From: Actinomycetes bacterium
GTDB taxonomy: Bacteria > Actinomycetota > Acidimicrobiia > Acidimicrobiales > Microtrichaceae
NCBI GenBank assembly: GCA_023423475.1
Contig: JAFAFN010000287.1
Coordinates: forward strand, 1-17,068
Length of the DNA: 17,068 bases
Direction: 5' to 3'
Shown: one piece after another, positions 1-8,281 of the stretch
Position numbering within the stretch: position 1 is the first letter of the stretch
How the letters are laid out: every line of letters begins with the position of its first letter
Position numbers and translations under genes: made by a program
The notes under the pieces: generated by a model
Told to the model about the DNA's origin: nothing
Seen by the model: only the letters and a program-made list of their open reading frames with translations
Databases searched by the model: none

Positions 1-325
1 CGGCGACCAGATCGCTGGCCTCGAGCGCGGCCACCCACGACGATCGCTCGGGCCACGGCAGCTCACCGACCGCGTCGTCGTCTCGGTCGACGACCAGGCG
101 TTCGACGTCGGCCAGCTCGATGCAGACATGGCCCAGTCGCGGGCCTCGTGCCGCCACCGCGAGCGCGAGGACGACCTCGTCGCTGACCGACCGGGCGCCG
201 GCGAGACGGACCATCGTGGCAGCGAGCTGCACCTCGGACGGGCCGAACACCCGGGCCTCGACGAAGGGCACGAGCACCGAGACCGACGAGGGCACCACCG
301 GGAGCGTCGCGTCGTCCGGCGTCAT
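1..325 (-). CDS. recD: RecBCD enzyme subunit RecD, N-terminal part (cut by window edge)
   Basis: RecD is the 5'-3' helicase subunit of the RecBCD double-strand-break end-processing complex. Only the first 108 residues lie in the window, so no helicase motifs can be seen. What is visible is the N-terminal domain that binds RecB, including the stretch ALAVAARGPRLGHVCIELAD (about residues 54-73), whose LALA...GHVC-L pattern is typical of RecD proteins. The ATG start (325-323) overlaps the recB stop codon as ATGA. A strong ribosome binding site AAGGGAG (333-339 on the plus strand as its complement) lies 7 bases upstream. Order recC-recB-recD with overlaps is what is known from mycobacterial recBCD operons. 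The identification rests on the N-terminal pattern plus context; the rest of the gene lies to the left of the window. Confidence 0.88.
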   Translation of the reverse strand, partial: MTPDDATLPVVPSSVSVLVPFVEARVFGPSEVQLAATMVRLAGARSVSDEVVLALAVAARGPRLGHVCIELADVERLVVDRDDDAVGELPWPERSSWVAALEASDLVA

Positions 326-3300
326 GACCCGACTCCCTTCACCCGGCGGCCGTCGAGCAGGTCGCTCAGATCGGTGACCAGCTGGGGCGGTGTCGGCCAG
401 GCGAACACACCGTGGGGCTCCCCCTGCTCGGTGGCGACCCCCGCCCCGGTCATCCCACGGAGGAAGAGGTAGGCCGACCCCCCGAGGTCGGTCGCCGGGT
501 CGTAGCCGGGCACCCGCCAACGCAGGTACCGGTGCAGCGCCACCGAGTACAGCAGCGCCTGGAGCGGATAGTGGTGGTCGACCATCGCCTCGGCCAGGCG
601 GTCCGGGTGGTACTCGTCGGGCCCGGGCGACACCCCGCGCTCACCGAGGCGGTTCGTCTTGTAGTCGACGACCACGTAGCGGGCACGCTCCGACCCGTCG
701 CGGACGCGGAGCACGAGGTCGATGGAGCCGGTGAGGTGACCCGACAGGTCGACGGGGAACTCGCCGTCGGCGAGTCGCTCCGCCCAGTCGTGCAGCGGCG
801 CGGGGCCGAACAGACCACCGGCCGGCACGTGCTGCAGCACCAGGCGCCCGATCTGGCGCACGTTCGGACGCCGCTGCTCACTGCCCAGCAGCAACTCGAA
901 GGACATCTCGTCGAGACGGTCGGAACGGGGGACGTCGCGGAGGCGGAGCCCCCCACCGATCGGACCGAGCGGCGTCTCGATCGACTCCTGCAACCCGTCG
1001 ACGAGCAGCGTTCGTCCGGTGTCGTCGTCGGCGTCGTCGATGCCGACCGGCGTCAGGTCCATCGTGCGCCATTCGAGCTGGCGGGCGAGCTCGTCGGACA
1101 GGTCGGCGTGGAGGCGCTCGGAGCGGAAGTCGACCTCTTCGAGCACGGAGTGCACCAGGGTGCCGAACGTGGCGCCGGCGGGGAGCATCGAGAGACTCCC
1201 GGACGAGTCCCCGGGGCCACTGGTGACCGCCGCTCGACGCTCGGCGGCATCGGGCTCGGGCTGGTCCTCGTCCGCGGCGCCGGCGTCACCGCCACTGGTG
1301 TCGTACGGGTCGTCGTGCCCGACGGATCGACTGGTGATCGCAGTGAACGACCACCGGTGCGCGGCACGGTCGAGCTGACGGTCGAGCTGAGCGACCGACA
1401 GCTCGGCATCGGTGCGCTCGACGCCGGGATCGACCCAGCGCCCCGAGGGAACGGCGTCCTCGACGACGCTCAGGTGCACCGTGTCGCCGCCGGCGGCGAC
1501 GACGGGTGCCAGAGCGGTCAGCAGGTCGCCGTCGTCGGGGAGGGCGACCTTGGGTGCCTCGAATCGGCCGGGGTCGATCGCGCCACCGGACCTGCCGTAC
1601 AGCACGCGGGCCAGCGGGCTCTTCGCGCTGCGGTTGTAGCGGGCCCACCACACCAGCGTCTGATGCTTCGAACGGGTGAGTGCGACGTAGAGCAGTCGGA
1701 GCCGCTCACCGGCCGCCTCGGACTCGGCGAGTGCCTTGCGGGCCGCGGCTCCCGACTTGTCGGGCCAGCGGCTGCCCCCGGCGAGGTCGTAGGTGCGTGC
1801 GCCGGTGACGGGGTCGCGGTAGATGACCTCGCCGTCCGGCTGACGCCACAGGGTGGGACAGCACACGACCGGGAACTCGAGCCCCTTCGACACCCAGATC
1901 GTCATGATCTGCACGGCCTCGGCCTCGGATTCGACACGCCGTGCGACGACGTCGCGGTCGATGTCGGCCTGGACCGTGACCGGTGGAGGTGCGTCGAGCA
2001 CGGCCAACAGACCGGCCACGCTCGTGGCACCTGTCGACGCCGCGGCCTGGAGGAGCTCGGCGACGTGGTCGATGTCGGTCATGGCGCGGTCGCCGTCGGG
2101 GCGTGCCAGCACCCGCGGCACCAGCCCGCTCTCGGTGCGGACCCGCTGGACGAAGTCGACCACTCCGTGGCGGAGCAGCGTCTCGGACCAGTCGTGCAGC
2201 TGCTCCTGCAACGCCGCGAGCTCGACGTCGGGTGCCTCGTGCACCCACCTGGCGTCGTGCCCGACGAACCAGGACATCGCCACGGTGCGGGCCCTGGCCA
2301 GATCGGACGGACGCAGCAACGCTTCGAGCAACCACCGCCACTGGTCCGCGGCCGGGGAATCGAGCACGCTGTCGCCGCGTGCGAGCACGGCGGGCACCCC
2401 CTGTGCGATCAGTGCCGCCTGGACCTCGTCGGCCTCTTCCCGGTTGAGCACGAGCACCGCGACATCCGAGGGTCGGATCCGGCGACCGACCGCCGAGGTC
2501 GCGTCGCCGGACTGGCCGGGCGATGCCGGCAGGTGTCCCTCGTCGAGCAGCGTCCGCACCCGTGCGACGAGATCGGCGGTGACGACCTTGCGGGCCAGCG
2601 GCGCAGCGAGGTCACCCGCCTTGGTCGTGTCCCGACCCTCGCCGCTGACGAGTCGCAGGTCGACGGCGGGCAGTGGTGCACCGTCGGGACCGGTGAGTCG
2701 TCGTTGCTCGTTCGCCGGCGCGGGTCCCACGGGAGCGAAGGCGATCTCTGGTGCGCCGTAGGTCGTGCCGGCCAGCAGCGCGTCGGTCGCCCGGAGCACC
2801 GCGCCGTCGGAGCGCCAGTTGGTGGTCAAGGTCCGCTGGGCGGCACCGGAGCCGACCGCCTCGAGGTAGGTGTGCACGTTGGCGCCACGGAAGGCGTAGA
2901 TCGCCTGCTTCGGGTCACCGACCAGGACGAGCGCCGCGTCGCCGGTGCGCTCGAAGAGCGTGCCGAAGATGTCCCACTGCACCGGATCGGTGTCCTGGAA
3001 CTCGTCGATCAGCGCGACCCGGAACCGCGACCGGAGCGTCTCGATCGCGGCGGCGCCCTGGCCACCGTCGAGTGCGCGCCGCAGCTCGACGAGGATGTCG
3101 TCGAAGCTGAGGGTCCCCGCGAGGCGTCGACGTGCTCGCATCAGCGCGATCGAGCGGGACACCAGCTCGACGAGCACGCGCGTCGGCTCGTCGACGCCCT
3201 CGTCGTCCGGACCGGGGGCGAGCACCAGGTCGGCGATGTTGATCGCGTTGCGCGTCGCGCCGACGAGCGCCTTGTGCTTCGGGAGGTGCTCGCTCGGCAG

Positions 3301-3792
3301 CGTCGCCGACGCTGCGGCGAGCACGTCCGCGCAGCACTCCGCTGCCAGCTCCGCGGAGTCGTCCACGAGCACTGCGTCCGGATCGGTGCCCGAGGTGGTG
3401 CCGAGCGTCGCCAGGACCTGGGTCGCGAAGCCGTGGATGGTCGTGATGGTCGCTGCGTCGAACTCGGTGATGGCCCTGCGGATGCGCTCGAGGCGGAGGC
3501 CGCGATCCTGCGACGCGAGGTGGTCGAGCAGCCGGTCGCCCGTCTCGGCCGGCGTGTCCGACGCGAGGTGCTCCGCTGCCTCGACGAGGCGCTCGCGGAC
3601 CCGACTGCGCAGCTCCGAGGTCGCGGCACGCGTGAACGTGACGATGAGGAGCTCGGACGGCTCGACGCCACGCTCCGCGATGAAGCGCGTGGCGAGCGCG
3701 GCGAGCGTGTAGGTCTTTCCCGTACCGGCGCTGGCCTGGATGGCCAGGTGGCCACGCGGCAGCTCGTCGAGGATGTCGAAGGGCTCGCTCAC
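322..3792 (-). CDS. recB: RecBCD enzyme subunit RecB (3'-5' helicase and nuclease)
   Basis: This 1156-residue protein is the motor and nuclease subunit of RecBCD, which unwinds and resects broken DNA ends. UvrD-like superfamily 1A helicase motifs are all visible: Walker A ASAGTGKT (20-27), DEFQDTD (263-269), GDPKQAIYAFRG (292-303), TNWRSD (324-329), motif V with SKGLEFPVV (635-643) and motif VI RLLYVALTRSKH (699-710). The C-terminal RecB-family nuclease domain keeps its expected metal-binding and catalytic residues: H881 in GTLVHSVLEEVDF, D1025 in GSIDLVLRV, D1043 and K1045 in VVDYKTNRLG, then QALLYSVAL (1078-1086). Both activities therefore look intact. The start is GTG (3792-3790), overlapping the recC stop as GTGA, with GGAGGA six bases upstream (complement at 3799-3804). 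Length fits RecB of actinobacteria. An AdnA or AdnB identity is unlikely because the upstream partner has no Walker A motif and RecD follows. Confidence 0.96.
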   Translation of the reverse strand: MSEPFDILDELPRGHLAIQASAGTGKTYTLAALATRFIAERGVEPSELLIVTFTRAATSELRSRVRERLVEAAEHLASDTPAETGDRLLDHLASQDRGLRLERIRRAITEFDAATITTIHGFATQVLATLGTTSGTDPDAVLVDDSAELAAECCADVLAAASATLPSEHLPKHKALVGATRNAINIADLVLAPGPDDEGVDEPTRVLVELVSRSIALMRARRRLAGTLSFDDILVELRRALDGGQGAAAIETLRSRFRVALIDEFQDTDPVQWDIFGTLFERTGDAALVLVGDPKQAIYAFRGANVHTYLEAVGSGAAQRTLTTNWRSDGAVLRATDALLAGTTYGAPEIAFAPVGPAPANEQRRLTGPDGAPLPAVDLRLVSGEGRDTTKAGDLAAPLARKVVTADLVARVRTLLDEGHLPASPGQSGDATSAVGRRIRPSDVAVLVLNREEADEVQAALIAQGVPAVLARGDSVLDSPAADQWRWLLEALLRPSDLARARTVAMSWFVGHDARWVHEAPDVELAALQEQLHDWSETLLRHGVVDFVQRVRTESGLVPRVLARPDGDRAMTDIDHVAELLQAAASTGATSVAGLLAVLDAPPPVTVQADIDRDVVARRVESEAEAVQIMTIWVSKGLEFPVVCCPTLWRQPDGEVIYRDPVTGARTYDLAGGSRWPDKSGAAARKALAESEAAGERLRLLYVALTRSKHQTLVWWARYNRSAKSPLARVLYGRSGGAIDPGRFEAPKVALPDDGDLLTALAPVVAAGGDTVHLSVVEDAVPSGRWVDPGVERTDAELSVAQLDRQLDRAAHRWSFTAITSRSVGHDDPYDTSGGDAGAADEDQPEPDAAERRAAVTSGPGDSSGSLSMLPAGATFGTLVHSVLEEVDFRSERLHADLSDELARQLEWRTMDLTPVGIDDADDDTGRTLLVDGLQESIETPLGPIGGGLRLRDVPRSDRLDEMSFELLLGSEQRRPNVRQIGRLVLQHVPAGGLFGPAPLHDWAERLADGEFPVDLSGHLTGSIDLVLRVRDGSERARYVVVDYKTNRLGERGVSPGPDEYHPDRLAEAMVDHHYPLQALLYSVALHRYLRWRVPGYDPATDLGGSAYLFLRGMTGAGVATEQGEPHGVFAWPTPPQLVTDLSDLLDGRRVKGVGS

Positions 3793-6700
3793 GTCGGCTC
3801 CTCCGCCCGATCGACCACCGAGGCGTCGAAGGTGTCCCAGATCAGGTGGGCGAGGTGCTCGGCCCGCCCGTAGGTGCCGGGGCGCACGCCCGGGGGATCG
3901 TCGTCCGCGACGGGCAGGGCGACCAGCGCGTCCAGGTCGAGGTCGCCGAAGACCATCTTGGCCGGCGGCTTGTCGCGGTCACCGCCACCGCCGTACTCGG
4001 CGGAGCGCGACCACGCCCCCGGCGTCGCCTTGTGCTGGTGGAGCAGGGGCGTCAGGTACTCGAAGATCGGCAGCGGCTCGGCCGCACCGGCCCGGTAGAG
4101 GGCGACGAGGACCTCGAGGGCGTCGACGGCAACGGCTCGGCGCCCCTCTGGTGAGGTGTCGCCGTCCGAGCCCGGGACCGAGAGGTCGATCACGACCGGC
4201 GGCTTCGACGCGGTGCGGTTCCGGTAGACCCCCACGGCGCGGTGCTCGACCGCCGGATCGCTCGCGGTGAGGGCGAGCAGATCGATCCACGCGGGGATCC
4301 GGAACGCCGGGCGGTCCTTGGAGAAGGACAGCCGCACGGGACCCGGCTCGTCCCCGCCGAGTCGATCGAGCACCGTGCCGATGACACGGGTGCCGTCGCC
4401 AAGGGTCGCCTCGACGGGGAGCCGCTCGCCGTGCCCGGGCACGAGTCCCCGGAGCAGCGCAGCGGCCACCAGCGCCTCGACGTCGTCGACGACGGACCCG
4501 ATGAGTGCGTCGCCGAGCGCGGCGGGTGGCAACGTCCCCAGGCGGAGCTCGACGCGGCGCCAGTCGTCCACGGCGACGCCTCCGAGCCGGGCCGACAGCA
4601 ACCGGTCACCGACCTTCCACTGCTCCAGCCCGTCGAGACCCACGGGGAGCAGCGGGCTCGCGGCGTCCTCCCTCCGCGGGAGGCGCAGGCCGAGACGCCG
4701 CTGCAGGAAGTGCTTGACCGGGTCCTTCATGAACGACTGCAGGTCGGCGAGCTCGATGACGTCGACGTGTTCGACCTGCAGCGGGCGATCGAGGAACGGC
4801 CGAGGTCGGTCGTGACGGTCCCGGCGCGCGAGCGCCCCATCGAGGCTCGTGCGGTCGAACCCCCACGGCCCTTCGCCGAGCACGGCGCCCGGGATGAAGG
4901 ACCGCTCGTCGAAGGGCTGGCGGGGGTGCGCGACCTCGAGGCGTCGAGCGACGTCCTCTCGCATCGACGGCTCGACCATGTCGACCAAGGTGTCGCGGAG
5001 CTCCGCCACCGCCACCGCCGGCGGGACCGGCTGGTTCGTGCGGACGTCGTGGCCGTCGCGGATCAGCACCAGTCGGTCCCTCGCGGCGAGCACGGCCTCG
5101 AGCAGGGACTGTCGGGACTCGCCGCGCCCGTCGCGATCACCGAGCAGCGGGGAGGCCGCCGCGAGGTCGTCGCCGTCGACGGCACCGGACCCGAAGGCCG
5201 CCTGGTCCATGCCGAGCAGGATGACCGCTCGGTGCGGCACCCATCGCAGCGGGGTCATCGAGGAGATCGTCAGCCCACCCCTGAAGAAGTCGGGGCGTCC
5301 GGGCGCGTCCTCGAGCCGATCGGAGAGCAGTCGCCGCAGGTCGACGAACTCGAGGTCGACGGCTCCGCCGTCGGTGCCCTCCGCAGACTCGACGATCTCT
5401 GCGAGCAGGCGCAGGAGCGCGTCCATCTGCCAGCTGTCGTCCCGGTCGGTGGCGAAGAGCGCCTCGACGTTCGAGCGCAGGAGCGCGATCCACTGGTCGA
5501 CGGGGCGCGGGCTGCCGGCAGCTCCTGCGAACTCGGCGAGTCGCCACATGAGCTCGGCGAGCTGTCCTGCCACGGCGACGTCGTCGCTCTCGATGCCGTA
5601 CGGGGCGACGTCGCCGACGGCCAGCGTGCGGTCGTCCTCGAGCACCGCGGCACCCGCCAGGAGTCGGTCGGTGGCCGCCTGCCAGGTGTTGTTGGTGATC
5701 GAGGCGGGGACGCCGGCCGCACCACGGTGCTCGGCGTCGAGGCCCCAACGGACGTTGGTCGTCTCGACCCAGCCCGCGATGCGAGCGAGGTCGTCGTCGC
5801 TGAAGCGGAACCGCTCGCGCACCGGTCCGAGCGAGATCAGGTCGAGCACTGAGGGGGCGTCGAACCGCCCTGCGACCAGGTCGAGCAGCGCCGTGGTCGC
5901 CGACAGCACGGGGTTGGCGCTGCGGATCGAACGATCGGCGATCCGGTAGCGCAGCGCGGGCGCGACCTCGGCGACATCGCCACGACGCCGGGGATCGTCG
6001 ACCGAGGGCCCGAAGACCGCGTCGATCACGGGGGCGAACCGCTCGAGGTCGGGGCAGACGACCAGCAGATCGTCCTCCCTGAGCGAGAGTTCGTCGTCCG
6101 CGAGGAGGTGCAGCACGACGTCGCGCAGGACCTCGACCTGTCGGGTGATGCCGTGGCACGAGTGGAACTGCACCGAGCGATCCTCGGGTAGCAGGACCAG
6201 GTCGCCGGCGGGCGGGCGGTCCCTGGCGATGTCGTCGTGCAGGCGCGAGAGCAGCGTCGTACCACCCGGACGACGTCGGCTGGTCGCCTCGACGGCGGTC
6301 GGGGCCGGCAGACCACCCGCCACCGCGTCGGCGATGAGCACGGTGGTCTCGCGGTGGAGCCGTCCCCACGACCTGACCAGTGGATGTCGTACGGCATCGG
6401 CGGTGAGGTCCTCGGAACGGAGCCGTGGACCGCCGGTCGGCGTGAGCTGCTCGAGGACATGGCTCGCGGATGCGGGCGAGGGTTCGAGCAGGAAGAGGTG
6501 GACGTCCCTGGTCGCTCCCAGTGCCTCAGCCAGCTCGAGGAAGCCGGCGCCACCCGGGAGCAGGGTGAGACCGAACGACATGATGCGCGGGGGCAGGTCG
6601 ACCTGGAGCTGCCCCGCACGCAGCGCGTCGAGCAGGTCCGGCAGTCGCTCCGCCGGCGACGGGCTCGAGATGTCGGATCGCACGGAGCGCCAGAGGTGCG

Positions 6701-7238
6701 GCTGCCAGCGATGATGACGGGAGATCGGCCGTCCCGCTGCGTCGACGTCGTCCCCCGCGGCCCACCGGCGCACCATCTGGGGGCGATGCACGTGGTAGCG
6801 ATCGAACAGGTCGGCGATGCGCCTGGCCCGACCGAACCGTGAGCTGCCGTCGGGCAGGTCGAGCAGCGGCGCGATCAACGGGTCGGTGGACTGCCCCAGC
6901 AGCGCAGCGAGCACCGACCACACCAGGCGGTCGACCGCCCACGGGTCCTCGTCCCGGTCCGGCTCGCCGAGCAGGCGGCCGGACTCGAGCACCCGGGTGC
7001 GCAGCGAGCCGGGGAACGCCGAGACGATGTTGGCCGCGACGCCGTCGTGGGAGCCGTCGCCGCTGGTGCCGAGGTGGCGGGCGAGCTCGAGCGAGAGCCA
7101 CCGTCGCATGCCCTCGGACGGCACCGCGATCCACTCGGGTGACATCGGGTCCGACGGGGTGGCCGACAGCTCGCTCGCGAGTGCGAGGGCAAGGGGTTCG
7201 ATCCGGCCGGATGCGTGCAGGTGCAACACGCCGGGCAC
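3789..7238 (-). CDS. recC: RecBCD enzyme subunit RecC
   Basis: RecC (1149 residues) is the scaffold subunit that splits the strands ahead of RecB and RecD and scans for the recombination hotspot sequence. No Walker A is present, as expected for its inactive helicase fold. Family hallmarks are the N-terminal HLHASGRIEPLA and VPSEGMRRWLSLELA (about 39-53), SFGLTLLPGG (221-230), LLVVCPDLERFAPVIDAVFG (391-410), YRIADRSIRSANPVL (431-445), TPLRWVPHRAVILLGM (662-677), GDRDGRGESRQSLLEAVLAA (700-719) and FMKDPVKHFLQRRLGLRL (836-853). The GTG start at 7238-7236 gives the expected N-terminus, but no Shine-Dalgarno stands before it. The sequence immediately upstream is a 29-bp tandem repeat whose palindrome touches the start codon. 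A second in-frame GTG at 7229-7227 is an alternative start. The gene overlaps recB by four bases (GTGA), so recBCD is translationally coupled. Confidence 0.95.
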   Translation of the reverse strand: MPGVLHLHASGRIEPLALALASELSATPSDPMSPEWIAVPSEGMRRWLSLELARHLGTSGDGSHDGVAANIVSAFPGSLRTRVLESGRLLGEPDRDEDPWAVDRLVWSVLAALLGQSTDPLIAPLLDLPDGSSRFGRARRIADLFDRYHVHRPQMVRRWAAGDDVDAAGRPISRHHRWQPHLWRSVRSDISSPSPAERLPDLLDALRAGQLQVDLPPRIMSFGLTLLPGGAGFLELAEALGATRDVHLFLLEPSPASASHVLEQLTPTGGPRLRSEDLTADAVRHPLVRSWGRLHRETTVLIADAVAGGLPAPTAVEATSRRRPGGTTLLSRLHDDIARDRPPAGDLVLLPEDRSVQFHSCHGITRQVEVLRDVVLHLLADDELSLREDDLLVVCPDLERFAPVIDAVFGPSVDDPRRRGDVAEVAPALRYRIADRSIRSANPVLSATTALLDLVAGRFDAPSVLDLISLGPVRERFRFSDDDLARIAGWVETTNVRWGLDAEHRGAAGVPASITNNTWQAATDRLLAGAAVLEDDRTLAVGDVAPYGIESDDVAVAGQLAELMWRLAEFAGAAGSPRPVDQWIALLRSNVEALFATDRDDSWQMDALLRLLAEIVESAEGTDGGAVDLEFVDLRRLLSDRLEDAPGRPDFFRGGLTISSMTPLRWVPHRAVILLGMDQAAFGSGAVDGDDLAAASPLLGDRDGRGESRQSLLEAVLAARDRLVLIRDGHDVRTNQPVPPAVAVAELRDTLVDMVEPSMREDVARRLEVAHPRQPFDERSFIPGAVLGEGPWGFDRTSLDGALARRDRHDRPRPFLDRPLQVEHVDVIELADLQSFMKDPVKHFLQRRLGLRLPRREDAASPLLPVGLDGLEQWKVGDRLLSARLGGVAVDDWRRVELRLGTLPPAALGDALIGSVVDDVEALVAAALLRGLVPGHGERLPVEATLGDGTRVIGTVLDRLGGDEPGPVRLSFSKDRPAFRIPAWIDLLALTASDPAVEHRAVGVYRNRTASKPPVVIDLSVPGSDGDTSPEGRRAVAVDALEVLVALYRAGAAEPLPIFEYLTPLLHQHKATPGAWSRSAEYGGGGDRDKPPAKMVFGDLDLDALVALPVADDDPPGVRPGTYGRAEHLAHLIWDTFDASVVDRAEEPT

Positions 7239-7239
7239 T

Positions 7240-7326
7240 GTACCGACCGGGTCGGACAGTTCAGGGCTGTACCGAACGGGTCGGACAGTTCAGGGCAGTA
7301 CCGACCGGGTCGGACAGTTCAGGGCG
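7240..7326. repeat. Three tandem copies of a 29-bp palindrome-containing repeat upstream of recC
   Basis: Three units of exactly 29 bp lie at 7240-7268, 7269-7297 and 7298-7326, differing only at position 8 of unit 2 and at the last base. A degenerate fourth half-unit (about 7327-7345) runs into the stop codon of the flavodoxin-like gene. Each unit holds an inverted repeat, CCGACC-G-GGTCGG, at 7243-7255, 7272-7284 (one mismatch) and 7301-7313. In unit 1 the arms extend to CTGTaCCGACC/GGTCGGACAG (7238-7259), reaching the first base of the recC start codon. The array fills nearly the whole gap between the flavodoxin-like gene and recC. It could be an operator cluster for a dimeric repressor (TetR-type sites often look like this), a series of RNA hairpins ending the upstream transcript, or a VNTR-like repeat. 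There are no spacers, so it is not CRISPR. Confidence 0.93.
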
Positions 7327-7338
7327 GTACCGGAGGGG

Positions 7339-7776
7339 TCAGGCGTCGATGACGCGTGCCTCGGCCGCGCCGGCGACGCGCCGGGCGAACTCGACGCTGC
7401 GCTCGACGAGGTCGCTGCGCTTGATCACCATGCCGCCGACGACGTCGCCGGAGCGCTCCTCGACGAGTGCGCTCAGCTTCTCGAGGGTCTTGCCGGGGTC
7501 GATCGCGCACGTCACGTAGACGTAGGTCGGCTTGCCGCCGAGCAGGGGCATCTTCGAGAGCTTGCCGCTGCCACCCGGGCGCTGCCCGAAGAAGAACAGC
7601 CCGTCGACCCAGGTGCCCACGACCACCACGTCGGCCGCCTGGAGCGCACCGTTGTCGACCTCTCGAGCGCTGCACTCGGTGGCGTCCCAGCCCTCGGCGA
7701 CGAGCTCGTCGACGATGAGTCGGGCCGCCTCGCGGGTGTTTCCGGTGAGGCTCTCGTGGATGACCAAGGCGCGCAT
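7339..7776 (-). CDS. Small flavodoxin-like protein
   Basis: This 145-residue protein has a flavodoxin fold signature. It opens with a hydrophobic strand, MRALVIHESLTGNT, in which SLTGNT (9-14) matches the FMN phosphate-binding loop of flavodoxins (T/S-x-T-G-x-T). It then has a helix EAARLIVDEL, a second strand AADVVVVGTWVDGLFFFG (about 48-65) that would contact the flavin ring, and a third strand PTYVYVTCAI. Proteins of this kind bind FMN and shuttle electrons or reduce small substrates; the partner here is unknown. The ATG at 7776 is chosen because it begins directly at the first strand; an upstream GTG-type start (7812) would add twelve non-conserved residues. The ribosome binding site is weak. 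It lies between dtd and the recC repeat array, on the same strand. A soluble cytoplasmic flavoprotein is likely, but the exact role cannot be read from sequence. Confidence 0.82.
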   Translation of the reverse strand: MRALVIHESLTGNTREAARLIVDELVAEGWDATECSAREVDNGALQAADVVVVGTWVDGLFFFGQRPGGSGKLSKMPLLGGKPTYVYVTCAIDPGKTLEKLSALVEERSGDVVGGMVIKRSDLVERSVEFARRVAGAAEARVIDA

Positions 7777-7834
7777 GGTCACATGGTCGCCACTGGGACC
7801 CGTCCGGGTCAAGCACCGCCGGACCGATTCCGGC

Positions 7835-8272
7835 TCAGACCTCGATCGACAGCGTCACGGGCCCGTCGTTGACGAGCTCGACCGCCATGTCCGCGCCGAA
7901 CCGGCCGGTCGCGACGGTCGCGCCGAGGTCCCCCAACTCGGCGACGAATCGATCGACCAGCGGGGCGGCGTGTTCGGGTCGGGCGGCGTCGATCCACGAC
8001 GGTCGGCGGCCCTTGCGGGTGTCCCCGTAGAGGGTGAACTGGCTCACCACCAGCAGCTCGCGCGTCCCGTCCGCGACGGAGCGGCCCATGTTGCCGTCTT
8101 CGTCGTCGAAGATGCGCAGGTGCCAGACCTTCTCGGCGAGCCGCACCGCCTCTGCGTCGGTGTCGGAGTGGGTCACCCCGACGAGCACGCACAGCCCTGG
8201 CCCGATCTCACCGACGACGTCGCCGTCGATGCGGACCCGAGCGTCGGTGACGCGCTGGACGAGCGCCCGCAT
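7835..8272 (-). CDS. dtd: D-aminoacyl-tRNA deacylase
   Basis: Dtd removes D-amino acids, and glycine mischarged on tRNA-Ala, from tRNA, a chirality proofreading step in translation. The protein is 145 residues, the usual Dtd length. It carries both family signatures: [16 protein letters not shown] (77-92), with the SQFTL active-site motif, and NDGPVT (135-140), with the Gly-cisPro pair G137-P138 that rejects L-amino acids. The N-terminus [17 protein letters not shown] is also typical. The ATG at 8272-8270 is 9 bases past the stop of the short acyl-CoA dehydrogenase gene, so the two are probably co-transcribed even though their functions are unrelated. The Shine-Dalgarno sequence before it is weak. 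Nothing appears truncated. Confidence 0.97.
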   Translation of the reverse strand: MRALVQRVTDARVRIDGDVVGEIGPGLCVLVGVTHSDTDAEAVRLAEKVWHLRIFDDEDGNMGRSVADGTRELLVVSQFTLYGDTRKGRRPSWIDAARPEHAAPLVDRFVAELGDLGATVATGRFGADMAVELVNDGPVTLSIEV

Positions 8273-8281
8273 GCGGACCCG

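Noticed and set aside
412..3873. A plus-strand open frame of 1153 codons opposite recB
   Set aside because: It mirrors the codon structure of recB on the other strand. GC-rich genes with strong third-position bias leave long antisense frames open. Its translation has no recognisable domain and is rich in Arg, Val, Gly and Asp, while recB has every family motif.
4242..5852. A plus-strand open frame of 536 codons opposite recC
   Set aside because: Same antisense effect; low-complexity charged composition without any family signature, whereas recC on the minus strand is clear.
322..7238. AdnAB helicase-nuclease instead of RecBCD
   Set aside because: The upstream protein has no Walker A motif and matches RecC throughout, and a RecD N-terminus follows. 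AdnA and AdnB both carry helicase motifs.
7240..7326. The 29-bp repeats as a CRISPR array
   Set aside because: The copies are directly adjacent with no spacers, and no cas gene is present.
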